From NCBI RefSeq assembly GCF_004193775.1, contig NC_041016.1:10441395-10505394 (forward strand): a stretch of DNA of 64,000 bases, written 5' to 3'. This DNA is from Glycine soja (lineage: Eukaryota > Streptophyta > Magnoliopsida > Fabales > Fabaceae). The notes beneath the pieces were generated by a model. That model saw nothing but the letters and a program-made list of their open reading frames with translations. It was not told where the DNA came from and searched no databases. The position numbers and the translations under genes were made by a program. This document shows, piece by piece, positions 12,301 through 21,688 of this stretch. Positions within the stretch are counted from its first letter, which is position 1; each line of letters opens with the position of its first letter.

Positions 12301-15300
12301 AGTTTGGTGAGCCACTCAAGACCTCTATCTCCAAGAGTTTTCCACACTTCAATAGGTATGTTGTCTGGCCCCACCGCCTTACCGTTACTCATTCTTTTCA
12401 ACGCTTCCTTTACTTCCTGTTTCTGAATCCGACGATAATACTTATAGTTCCGGTCTTCTTCTCTTGTGTCTAGACTGCTAGAGTCATATCCATATCAATC
12501 ATTAAATAAGTTGTGGAAATACACCTTCCACCTTTCCTTGATATCTTTTTCATGCACTAAGACTTTGCCTTCTTCATCCTTAACACACTTTACGTGATCC
12601 AAATCTCTAGTCTTCCTCTCTCTACCCTTAGCAAGCCTATATATAGATCTTTCTTCGTCCCTGGTTCCTAGAGCTTGGTATAGTCCGTCAAAAGCTTGGG
12701 CTCTTGCCTCACTCACCGCTTTTTTGGTTTCATTTCTAGCTATCTTATACTTATCCCAAGTTTCAGAATTTCTACACCTAGACCACTCCTTGAAACACTC
12801 CTTTTTTACTCTAACTTTGCTCTGAACACTTTCATTCCACCACCACGATTCTTTACCCCTAGGTCCAAAACTTCTAGATTCACCCAACGTCTCTTTAGCC
12901 ACTTTAATAATCTCTTGGGACGTCTTGTTCCACATATCATTTGCACTTCCTTGTGATTGTCCACACCATCCCTCCCATATCTTTTGTTGGAAGATTCCTT
13001 GTTTCTCACCCTTCAAGTGTCACCATTTGATCCTTGGTGCTATCATAGGACTTCTTCTCTTTGCCCTATCTCTAATTGTTACATCCATAATCAAAACTCT
13101 ATGTTGGGTAGTCAAGCTCTCTCCCGGGATAACTTTACAGTTCAAGCAATACTTCCTATCAGACTTCCTGATAAGGAAGAAATCTATCTGAGAACATGTC
13201 CCTCCACTTTTGTAAGTGATAAGATGTTCCTCTCTTTTCTTAAACCATGTATTGGCTATAGAAAGATCCAAAGCCTCCGAAAACTCCAAGATGGATTTAC
13301 CCTCCCCATTCATCTCCCCTAGGCCAAAACCCCCATGCACCCCCTCAAAACCTCTATCCGCGCTACCTACATGTCCATTGAGATCCCCTCCTAGGAAAAC
13401 TTTCTCTCCTTGGGGTATATCCTGAAGTACCCCTTCTAGATCCTCCCAAAATTTTACCTTAAAGTGTTCTGCTAACCCAACCTGAGGTGCGTACCCACTA
13501 ATAACATTAAAGGTGTCCTGTCCCACTACCAATTTTAAGGCTATGATACGATCTCCTACTCTTCTTACATCTACAACATCCTTCTTCCACTCCTTGTCCA
13601 CAATAATCCCTACCCCATTTCTTGATCTGATTTTTCCCGTATACCACAGCTTAAATCCCGAGTTGTCTAATTCTTTCGCTTTTTCACCTGACCACTTAGT
13701 TTCTTGTAGGCACATAAAATTGATCTTCCTCCTCACCATAACATCCACTATTTCCATAGATTTTCCAGTAAGTGTGCCTATATTCCATGTACCAAAGCGA
13801 ATCCTCCTGTCATGAACTAGCTTCTTTACCCACACCCGTTCACGAAAATACCTTCCATCTCAAAACTAATAGTGCCTTTTGAGCTTATTAATTCATGTAG
13901 AAAACATTTCCTTCTTTTTTTTTTTTAGTGGGATCAGATGTAGGAGATAATACAGTTAAAATTCTAAAATGATTTCACAACTTGTAAATACTATGTTACA
14001 TGGGTGGCAGGGTGAAAATCCTAAGAAACCTGGGGCTCCTCATAATGTTCGACTATATTCAATTGCTTCCACAAGGTATGGGGACTTTTTTGATGGAAAA
14101 ACTGCCAGCTTGTGTGTGCGTCGTGCTGTTTATTATGATCCTGAGACAGGAAAGGAAGATCCTTCCAAGAATGGCATTTGTAGCAATTTTTTGTGTAACT
14201 CAAAGCCAGGAGACAAAATTCAGATCACAGGTAAGAGCTAGCTCTTTTTACTCCACTGAAGATTGACATGATTTCTGATATCTTTTATAACTTCTCAAAA
14301 TTTGTATTCCAACAAAGTGATGCCTTGGTGAACCTTGCTCAGTTGGGAGAATGTCTTGCTCAGTTGTTTCTTGTTATTCCTGTTGCCATAGGTGTGTTCT
14401 ATGTACTTCACTAGAGGGTGTGTTTGCAAAGTAATACCTGAATGTGCCTTGCTCTATGAACTTCTTTACTATAGTAAATGTAGCTTGTTCACTGCTATTT
14501 ATTTGCTGGTTAATCAATTGGAATTTATACTGTGAATGGTGTGCTCTGCATGTGAAAGTAGCAACTTACTTAAATGATAGATGAGGCAATTGAGGGTATT
14601 TGATGTGCTTAAATTCTCTAAACTTTGTAAGGTTTTCATGCTGTATTGTAGTGAACCAATTCTTCACAATTTAATTAGCTCTTAAATTTCAACATTGGTC
14701 AGTTAGTTAATCTCAAACTCTTATCATATGGAGCATGGTGAAGAAAAGTGATAATCTAAATAAATAAAAACTATATTATATGGTAGTTTAATTACAAGTA
14801 AGTACTAAACTGCATATCCATGTTCATAAGTTTGAGTTTGAAAGTTTTGGTTCATTTTTATTGTTATACCCCTATTAGATTTTGCCTTGTGTGCTTTCGA
14901 CTTTCCATAATATGCAATGGTCATTTTTCCTTTCCTCACTGAATTTCCTCTTTCATTTTGGTTTGTCCAGCTCTACTAATAAAAGTTGCAATTTTGTTTA
15001 TACCATTAAGCGTTTGTTTTTGAATGCTGTATTTGTGTTTGTTTTCTCACAACGTACTCTCACAGAGACACCGATGTTTATGTACGTGTGTGTATAGACT
15101 ATATAGTACAGCTATACTATTTTCTAAACAACATTTGATATCATAATATTTAGAATAGACCCCCCAAATGTCCTTGAAAATTTGGCGGTGTCCACATTCG
15201 TCCCTAAGAATGTATAAAAAAACAACAAAAACTCCCTAGTCTGTAAAAATCACAATTGTCAATCATATTAAGTCCTCAACACAAGACATTTTATTAGGCC

Positions 15301-16228
15301 ATAAAAAGGATTAATATGGATGACATTTGTTTTTAGGAACCAAGGTGGGGTTATATGCATTCTTATGAACTAATGTGTCCAGTGTCAAATTTCTTACAAT
15401 TGAAAAGCAGTCAATCTACTCATTCTACAAATTTGTGATAGTGGTAGAGAAGGATGTTTAACAAGTTAGGAGTAAGTAGTCCTGATGCTGAAATGGTTTG
15501 GAGCATCCCGCCTCCATTTTGTCTTTCTTTTGTTGGCTCTTTTTTTTATTGTTCATCTTGTCTTACTTCCCTACACACCAAAAATTGAAGGGATTTATAA
15601 CAAAATGGTGTGGCAAACTTACAATGATTTAACTAGTCTTGGGTTGTCAAGTATTTCACATTGCAAATGTTGGTGAAGGTGAACTTGCATCTTGGCTAGG
15701 AATTGAGTCATCATCTATTGTTTTGCAGGCCCGTCGGGGAAGATAATGCTTTTGCCCGAGGATGACCCAAATGCTACCCATATAATGATTGCCACAGGCA
15801 CTGGTGTTGCTCCATTCAGAGGCTATCTACGCCGAATGTTCATGGAATCAGTCCCTGCATACAAGTTTGGTGGATTAGCATGGCTTTTCCTTGGAGTTGC
15901 CAACACTGACAGTCTTCTCTATGATGATGAATTCAGCAAATACCTCAAGGATTATCCGGACAATTTCCGCTACAATCGAGCCCTCAGCAGAGAACAAAAG
16001 AACAAGAGTGGGGGCAAAATGTATGTTCAGGATAAGATTGAGGAGTACAGTGATGAAATCTTCAAACTCCTGGATAATGGGGCCCACATATATTTCTGTG
16101 GTCTGAAAGGGATGATGCCAGGGATCCAAGATACGCTGAAGAAGGTTGCTGAGCAAAGAGGAGAAAGTTGGGAAGAGAAGCTTTCTCAACTTAAGAAGAA
16201 CAAACAATGGCATGTTGAAGTCTATTGA
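9302..16228 (+). CDS. RFNR: Ferredoxin-NADP(+) reductase, root-type, plastid
   Basis: FAD enzyme passing electrons between ferredoxin and NADP(H); the root isoform runs NADPH to ferredoxin in non-green plastids to feed nitrite reduction and other ferredoxin enzymes. Coding exons are 9302-9325, 9624-9680, 10388-10720, 14011-14230 and 15729-16228, which join to 1134 bases, or 377 aa, a normal length. Residues 1 to about 60 form a Ser/Arg-rich plastid transit peptide ending near the VVCMSVQQA motif. The FAD site RLYSIAS is at 152-158, the NADP-binding loop [10 protein letters not shown] at 235-244 and the flavin-stacking terminal Tyr at 377 (HVEVY). The root rather than leaf class follows from the transit region and the [18 protein letters not shown] block. 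Exon 2 has a tandem acceptor (TAGCAG). Intron 3 is swollen to 3.3 kb by an antisense LINE. Confidence 0.96.
10928..13849 (-). mobile_element. Near-complete RTE-clade LINE inside FNR intron 3
   Basis: A non-LTR retrotransposon of 2922 bases, antisense to the host gene. Its 3' end (low coordinates) is a (TTG)n tail, seen on the plus strand as an aacaacaac run at 10928-10944; such tails are typical of plant RTE elements. The flanks carry an identical 9-bp duplication ACCTTCCAT at 10919-10927 and 13850-13858, which fixes both ends. It encodes an endonuclease and a reverse transcriptase in one frame broken by only two TGA codons. The 5' end begins inside or next to the coding region, so it may be slightly 5'-truncated. 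Confidence 0.93.
10956..13835 (-). pseudogene. RTE LINE endonuclease-reverse transcriptase, two in-frame TGA codons
   Basis: A single minus-strand frame of 960 codons runs the length of the element. The N-terminal APE-type endonuclease shows [38 protein letters not shown] and a terminal TTQHRVL histidine. The reverse transcriptase shows [36 protein letters not shown] and the catalytic FADD. The C-terminal part has [11 protein letters not shown] and ends ADPT, as plant RTE proteins do. TGA codons at 13020-13022 (where neighbours suggest Trp) and 12495-12497 break it; no frameshift was found. There is no ATG at the 5' end: the open frame starts after a stop near 13860 and the first usable initiator is a GTG. 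The protein is therefore probably not made, although the copy is young. Confidence 0.9.
15181..15391. repeat. Inverted-repeat element in FNR intron 4
   Basis: The arms 15181-15217 and 15356-15391 are inverted copies: TTTGGCGGTGTCCACATTCG against TTTGACACTGGACACATTAG, then CCTAAGAATGTAT against CATAAGAATGCAT. The loop is about 140 bases and non-coding. It looks like a degraded miniature foldback transposon; the outer ends and any target duplication are unclear. Confidence 0.55.
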
Positions 16229-18434
16229 GATTCTCTAGTTCAGATTTGCAGAGTAGTCCCCCTTTGTCTCTGAAAGGAAACAAAACAAAAAAAGAACATT
16301 TTTCGTTTGGTGCATTTAATCAATAAAATTCATTAAGCAGCTTGAGTATTGTAGCTGTTCTGTATTAGTAAATTGCAATCATATATTGTGCACTTGATGG
16401 ATACTGAATCGAAAAACCAAGCCATTGGTGGTGGCAATCTGGTAGAGTACATTTTGTTAAGGGCAGCAACATATTTTCTTTTGCCAAATTTTGAATTATT
16501 CTGTCAATAAGGATAATCATCCTCTGAAATATCAGCAAGGCCTAGAGTAATTTCAAGAAGTACAAGTTATTTTTTTATTTAATATTGTGAGAATTCTGTC
16601 ATATTTCACAATAACATCAAAGTCTTATCCCTTCAAGGGAAGTTGTATTTCACAACGATTGGCAATAAACAGTGGTCCACAGTTCAAAAATCATTGCGTT
16701 CAAAAACATTTTACTCAACTAAACGATATAATTATCATTTTGGAAAAGATCATTTTTGCAGTAATATTTAAAAAAATAAGAGGTTTACTGTTCATAACGT
16801 TCTTATTCAACCCAATACAAAATAGTATTAATGTCTTGTATAATATTCAAACTCAGTACAAAATAGTATAATGTCTTACTATATAATATTCAAATAGCAA
16901 TAAGTGTTAGAAAAAAGTTATTTGAGGCTCAACTTCAATACTACTTTATAAGCTATGAAGTATGAACATTCTTTGACTATTACAGTTGATAAATACTCTA
17001 AACAGAATGTAGTAAATAGAAGAACATTTAACTCTAATTTAATATTTTTTTTCATAAAACGCCTGGTATTATAAAAGTAAAAAGGAACAAGAAAAAAATT
17101 ATAATTTTAACATAACAAAAAGAAGATGAAAAGAAAGAAAGCAATAATACGGAAAAGACAACAGAGAAAGCGGTGCTACTGGGACTTGATGGATCTCCGA
17201 CAGTGACAGATAGCCACAAAACGTAACCTACTACTAACCCTGTTTCGGATGTTCCTGACCAAGTCACCATGAAAACCTACGAGTGAACATCGAACGCTTA
17301 AAACCTAAGAAACTGAAAACATAACTAAAAATACAACACTCAACACACTTTTCAGTTCCCAACACTAACAATACTACAGGTAATTTTTTATTCTTTTCAA
17401 ATTATAATTTTCAGATATAAGATTCCTAGAAAAAATTATAAAATATGCTTCGTTATTATTTACTTTTTTTATAATAATATATTTACCATAAGAAAATTTA
17501 ATAATTTTATATTCTGTTACTATAAAAGTTTTATTTCTCTTTATGAAAGTAAAAAAGAAGAAGTCTTTGACACTAAGTTCAATTGATTGAACATAAACTC
17601 CCGATAGCTAAGTTTGATTCATACAAAAAGAAATTCCCAAAAAGCTATTGAAATCTATAGAAATACTCTCCCCAAGTTAAATCGCAATTGGACCTAAGTT
17701 TTCTAATAAAATGAAGGGTTAATTACATTTTGAGTTGTTATATACTATAATTGTGCGACTTTAATCTTGAGCAAATTGAATGTATTAAATATTATAATTG
17801 TATAATTTTAGTTCTTTTTTTATTAAATATTCAGTATCATGATAGTTAATGTATGATTTGACATATTTGATTGACATAACTTAATTGTAGTTTTAATCTC
17901 TTGTGATTGTAATGGATATATAACAAAAATTATTAGCAATTCTTGATTGATGCTAAGCTATGAATAATACAAAATGGTATTTCTTTGGTTAATAAAAATT
18001 AAAAAACCTTATTGATCCCAAGTAACTCACATTCATAATTAAAAAATAAAAATTATTTTGAGTCAAATAATATCAAAAATATTAAATTCAGAAAATGAAA
18101 TATCTAATATTTTTTTACACAGCGAAAAAAATATCAAATAAGTGGTTAAGTCACAATAGCATATATTTCAAGTAACACATTAGAATTACATTAAAAAAAA
18201 CAGAATAGAAGTCAACACAATGTCACATTAGCAAAATTTATTAAATATTCTATAAAATATCAAAAGAGAAACCAAAACCGCATAATTACATACTTGGAAA
18301 ATCCGATTTACGAAAAATGAAACCGCACAATTACTTGAAAGATTAAAAGTACAATTAAATCTAAAATAAATAATAAGAACATGTTTTCCTAAAAAGAAAA
18401 AAGAAACATCTTAGCTAAAAGTATTGGTTGCGTG
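16229..18434. other. FNR 3' flank and AT-rich spacer
   Basis: The first 150-350 bases are probably FNR 3' UTR. The rest is AT-rich with no supported gene. Short open frames at 16587-16871 (+) and 17052-17270 (-) are low-complexity and show no family features. Confidence 0.55.
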
Positions 18435-18445
18435 TATATATAATA
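18435..18445 (+). promoter_or_regulatory. TATA box of the small membrane-protein gene
   Basis: A tatatataata run lies about 50 bases before the ATG at 18490. Transcription from about 18465 would exclude the in-frame ATG at 18424, which is why the downstream start is preferred. Confidence 0.5.
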
Positions 18446-18489
18446 TTAATCTAAAATCCCATTCAAACTGGTCACTACCATTTCTCCTC

Positions 18490-18966
18490 ATGTCGTCGCT
18501 CTCGGGACTCGCCACCGCGATCGCGCTACTCCTCGTCGGAATCTCCTCCGCCGGCCGTGATCTCCGTCCGTCGGAGCACGGCCTCGTCTTCCAGACCTCG
18601 CCGCCGGCCAATTCCTCGCCGGAGATGAAGTCCTTCTTCAGCACCAGCAAGGGCTCTTCTTCTTCTTCTTCCTCCAACGCCGACGCCCCACTCCGGAACG
18701 CGACGGAGTCCCTGCCGCCGCCGTGGTGGGGAGTCACCGGCGGCGGCGGCGGCGGCGGAAGAAGCCACGTTGGACGAGCGCTGATGACGGCGAGCCTGGT
18801 TTGCGGAATCACAGGTGGCGTCTTGTTAGTGGCTTCGGCGTTGCTTTATCTGTTTAAGCACCGAAGAAATCCTCACCAAAACGAACCGTTTCGTGCACGT
18901 AATGATGGCACTGTCAATAATAGTGCGAACAAGCTTCAATTAGTGCCAGTTGTGCCTAATCGTTGA
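18490..18966 (+). CDS. Small signal-peptide, single-pass membrane protein of unknown function
   Basis: Intronless, 158 aa. I do not recognise the family. Residues 1 to about 21 (MSSLSGLATAIALLLVGISS) form a cleavable-type signal peptide. A Ser/Pro/Gly-rich middle holds a serine run, a PPPWWG motif and seven consecutive glycines. A hydrophobic span (SLVCGITGGVLLVASALLYL) follows at about residues 101-120, then a basic KHRRN stop-transfer and a short Asn-rich tail ending VVPNR. The predicted topology is outside/lumenal middle with a cytosolic tail of about 40 residues. The coding region is far more GC-rich than its surroundings, with strong C/G third positions. An ATG 22 codons upstream is in frame, but it lies before the likely transcription start and would hide the signal peptide. 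Function is unknown. Confidence 0.75.
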   Translation: MSSLSGLATAIALLLVGISSAGRDLRPSEHGLVFQTSPPANSSPEMKSFFSTSKGSSSSSSSNADAPLRNATESLPPPWWGVTGGGGGGGRSHVGRALMTASLVCGITGGVLLVASALLYLFKHRRNPHQNEPFRARNDGTVNNSANKLQLVPVVPNR

Positions 18967-19324
18967 GTTCAATCCACACTGTAAATCATGTTGCTGTATA
19001 TTTAATTTATTTTTTTTGTTTATTTTTGTGTGCCTTTGATTTTTTGCTCGTTGAGATTACTTACGTTTTACAAAAGTTGTACTAATAAATTTATTTAGTT
19101 CCACGTTAATTGTTCGTTTATTATATATTTTTAAATCCGTTTCTTAGTTATTACGCATTATTATTATTATTATTATATTATATATTAAGTGCAGTGACTT
19201 GTCAACGAATATATGATGATTTTTAGTAAAAATAAGTTTCTTTCGGTGTTCGGCCTACTTTATGACTTATGAGTGGTCCAAAGTCCAAACCATACTGAAC
19301 TTTCAGGCAGGGGGAAAAATTTAG

Positions 19325-19705
19325 GCTCAATTATCCCATAAATTATTTTAAATGTCTCAATTTAATTCTTAATTTTTTTTAAAAAATTAACATTTAGTCT
19401 TTCAATTCTTAAAAACAAGTCATTTTGTTCTCCAAATTTTAAAAGGTTTAATTTATTTATTAAGTTTTTTAAAATAAATTAATTTAATTCCTAAATTATT
19501 TTAAATGATTCAATTTGATATTTAAGTTCTTAGGGGACCAAATTGATTTTTTAAAAAATTTGAGGATGAAATTAATCCTTTTAAAAATTTGGGGACTAAA
19601 TTGACTAATTTTAAGTAATTGATGTCCAACTTAAATTTTTTAAAAATTTGAAAATCAAATTGAACCATTTAAAATAATTTGAGAATCAAATTAATAATTA
19701 AGTGA
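19325..19705. repeat. AT-rich foldback (inverted-repeat) element
   Basis: The left half carries words such as aaattattttaaatg.ctcaattt. The right half carries their reverse complements (aaccatttaaaataatttgag), with repeated GGGACTAAATTGA / AATTTGATTCTC-type words in between. The whole 380 bases can fold on itself. It is non-coding and probably a degraded MITE; boundaries are approximate. Confidence 0.6.
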
Positions 19706-19874
19706 ATGAGATGATTTGCTTTGGTACCCTTTTTTATTTCATTAAATAATTTTTGCATATTAGTTGACAGTAAAAGAATGTTATTGCTTGCAACCAATAA
19801 AGAATTATTATTTGTAGGAACCTGCACGGATTGGGTTCAAGAAATGTTTAAATTTAAACTGATTAATATTATTT

Positions 19875-19963
19875 CACTACAAGAAAATGTCACATTATCT
19901 ATGGATTTTGATAATTTCCTACGAATTTTGTTTATCAGTAACGGCGATTTTTCTCTTGTAGTG
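19875..19963. mobile_element. 89-bp CACTA-type miniature element
   Basis: It starts CACTACAAGAAAA and ends TTTTCTCTTGTAGTG, so the termini are inverted copies of CACTACAAGAAAA with one mismatch. This is the hallmark terminus of plant CACTA (En/Spm) transposons. The internal ACGGCGATTTTT word also fits the subterminal repeats of such elements. The expected 3-bp target duplication is imperfect (TTT left, TTC right). With 89 bases there is no coding capacity. Confidence 0.75.
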
Positions 19964-20129
19964 TTCAGTTTGACTTAAATAAGGTTCTTCAAATTTTTTT
20001 GGACAATGTGAATAGAAACAACCCAATCATATTCAATTGTTTGTGACAAGTTATAGGCTAATCTAATGAAATAATAAAAAAATATAAAAAATAGAGAAAA
20101 TGAAATTGCACTAAAACAAAAAAAAAAGT

Positions 20130-20352
20130 GATGAATAATCAAATTTATTCTCATTCTCAAAAGAGCTGTGTCCATGTTACATTTCAAGCAACCATGGGGA
20201 GGCAGTTGCCATGCTGCGGTTTGCCTCGAACTGCTTTTCCTTTCAAGGGACGTGCTTTCTTCCATTCACCGAAGAACTGATAGACCCGAAGGATGACATA
20301 TTCCTTAGTGTTGCCTTTTTGCTCCCATATCAACTCGTTTCCACTACTCCAT
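20130..20352 (-). pseudogene. Retroposon RNase H-domain fragment
   Basis: One minus-strand frame reads WSSGNELIWEQKGNTKE and FFGEWKKA, and another reads WQLPPHGCLKCNMDTAL. Together they resemble the linker and start of the RNase H domain (W.PP..G.LKCN.D.A) of plant L1-type non-LTR elements. The two parts are in different frames and neither end of an element is visible, so this is a decayed scrap. Confidence 0.6.
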
Positions 20353-21688
20353 AAACTTTAGAGAATTATGAGAAAGCTAGTCAGATGATCTTCTTGGTTA
20401 CACTACATAAATATTAAAAACTGTCTAAAATTATATAGTTTTTGGTTGATTCAGGATTCACATGCTCAATTTTGATATCCGAATCAATGTCATTGAGTTT
20501 GTAATTTTAAAATTCATATGAAACTACCAATTCAAATCAATCTAAATTTTCTTTTTTGATTTAGTTCGAGTCAATCCAAACTTGTGATCATCCCTAATTA
20601 TTTGATTTTTTTTATGGTGTGTTTACCTTTTAAGTAAGAAAGAGAATAGATTTTGATTTATTTTAAAATTGAGAAAAATTAATTTTAAACTGTTGAGTAT
20701 AACTGATTTGTGTTCAAATTAATTTTAATTAAAAAATATATATTAAAAGCATGCCTTTAAAAATTAATTATAAATTAGTCATATATAGGCATATAATAGA
20801 TGATGTGACATACAAAGAAGAAAAATAGTAAACAAATATAAAGTGGAAGTAAGAATTAGGACATAAAAAAAACAGGGTTTATTATTAACTAATAACATGC
20901 AGTAAAAAAAAAGTCATGGTTTCGCTAAACAAAAACATTTTTTTTTGTGACTTTTACTCAAATCATGATACAGTTTGACTGTTTTTAACTATGATTTTGC
21001 TAAATACATTCATTAGATAAACTAAACTTATGTTCACCAATATGGTTTGAGATATGCAAATTACAATCTAGTGCATGTTTGTTTTTGTTCCACTGCCTTG
21101 AAACAAATGGCACTTACATACTTTTTTTTAGGAGTATAATGTAACAAATGGTTTAATATTTAAATATTGTATCCAACATAAACTAAGCGTAAAAAGTTCG
21201 AATATTCGTTTTTGCTGTCCATATAGCACAAGTAGTTGACTTTTTATGTATATATATATATATATAATTTACTTGACTTTTCCCCCTTCTTTTGGAGTAT
21301 AATCATTCATATATTTTTTTCTTTCTTTTTTATCTTTCTCTCACTACCTTTTCTCTTTTTTCCCTGTGTCTTTCCTCTATTCACCCCATTTTGGGTTGGA
21401 GGATAATCACCACTGCTCCAAATAAAGTATAATTAACGCACTTCAGCTTTGGATCTTTGGTACAACGATTAAATGCTAAGCAAATATTTATTTTACATGC
21501 ATGCATGCTAACTCTAGTTATATGAAGAAAATTTACTGAATGTTTGGTCAAATAATTTAACAGCCATGAATTAAATAGGCAAAAATACAGGTTTATTTGT
21601 TCCTGTAGGACCATGAATCAAAAAGTGAAGAGAAACAATTACAGACAATTTGTTCAAGAGAATGCATAGGCTAACGGCAGTCAAGTCC
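20353..21688. other. AT-rich spacer and AGD12-like 3' UTR
   Basis: No gene seen. Roughly 21400-21688 is likely the 3' UTR of the minus-strand ARF-GAP gene. A short TA run lies at 21249-21266. Confidence 0.5.

Noticed and set aside
10960..13815. Many plus-strand open frames of 60-140 codons inside FNR intron 3
   Set aside because: They are antisense shadows of the minus-strand RTE coding frame and have no protein features.
17052..17270. 72-codon minus-strand open frame with hydrophobic end
   Set aside because: Low-complexity Ser/Phe-rich sequence in AT-rich spacer with no family features or supporting signals.
18411..18812. Minus-strand open frames opposite the small membrane-protein gene
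   Set aside because: They arise from its GC-rich third positions; the plus strand has the TATA box, signal peptide and membrane span.
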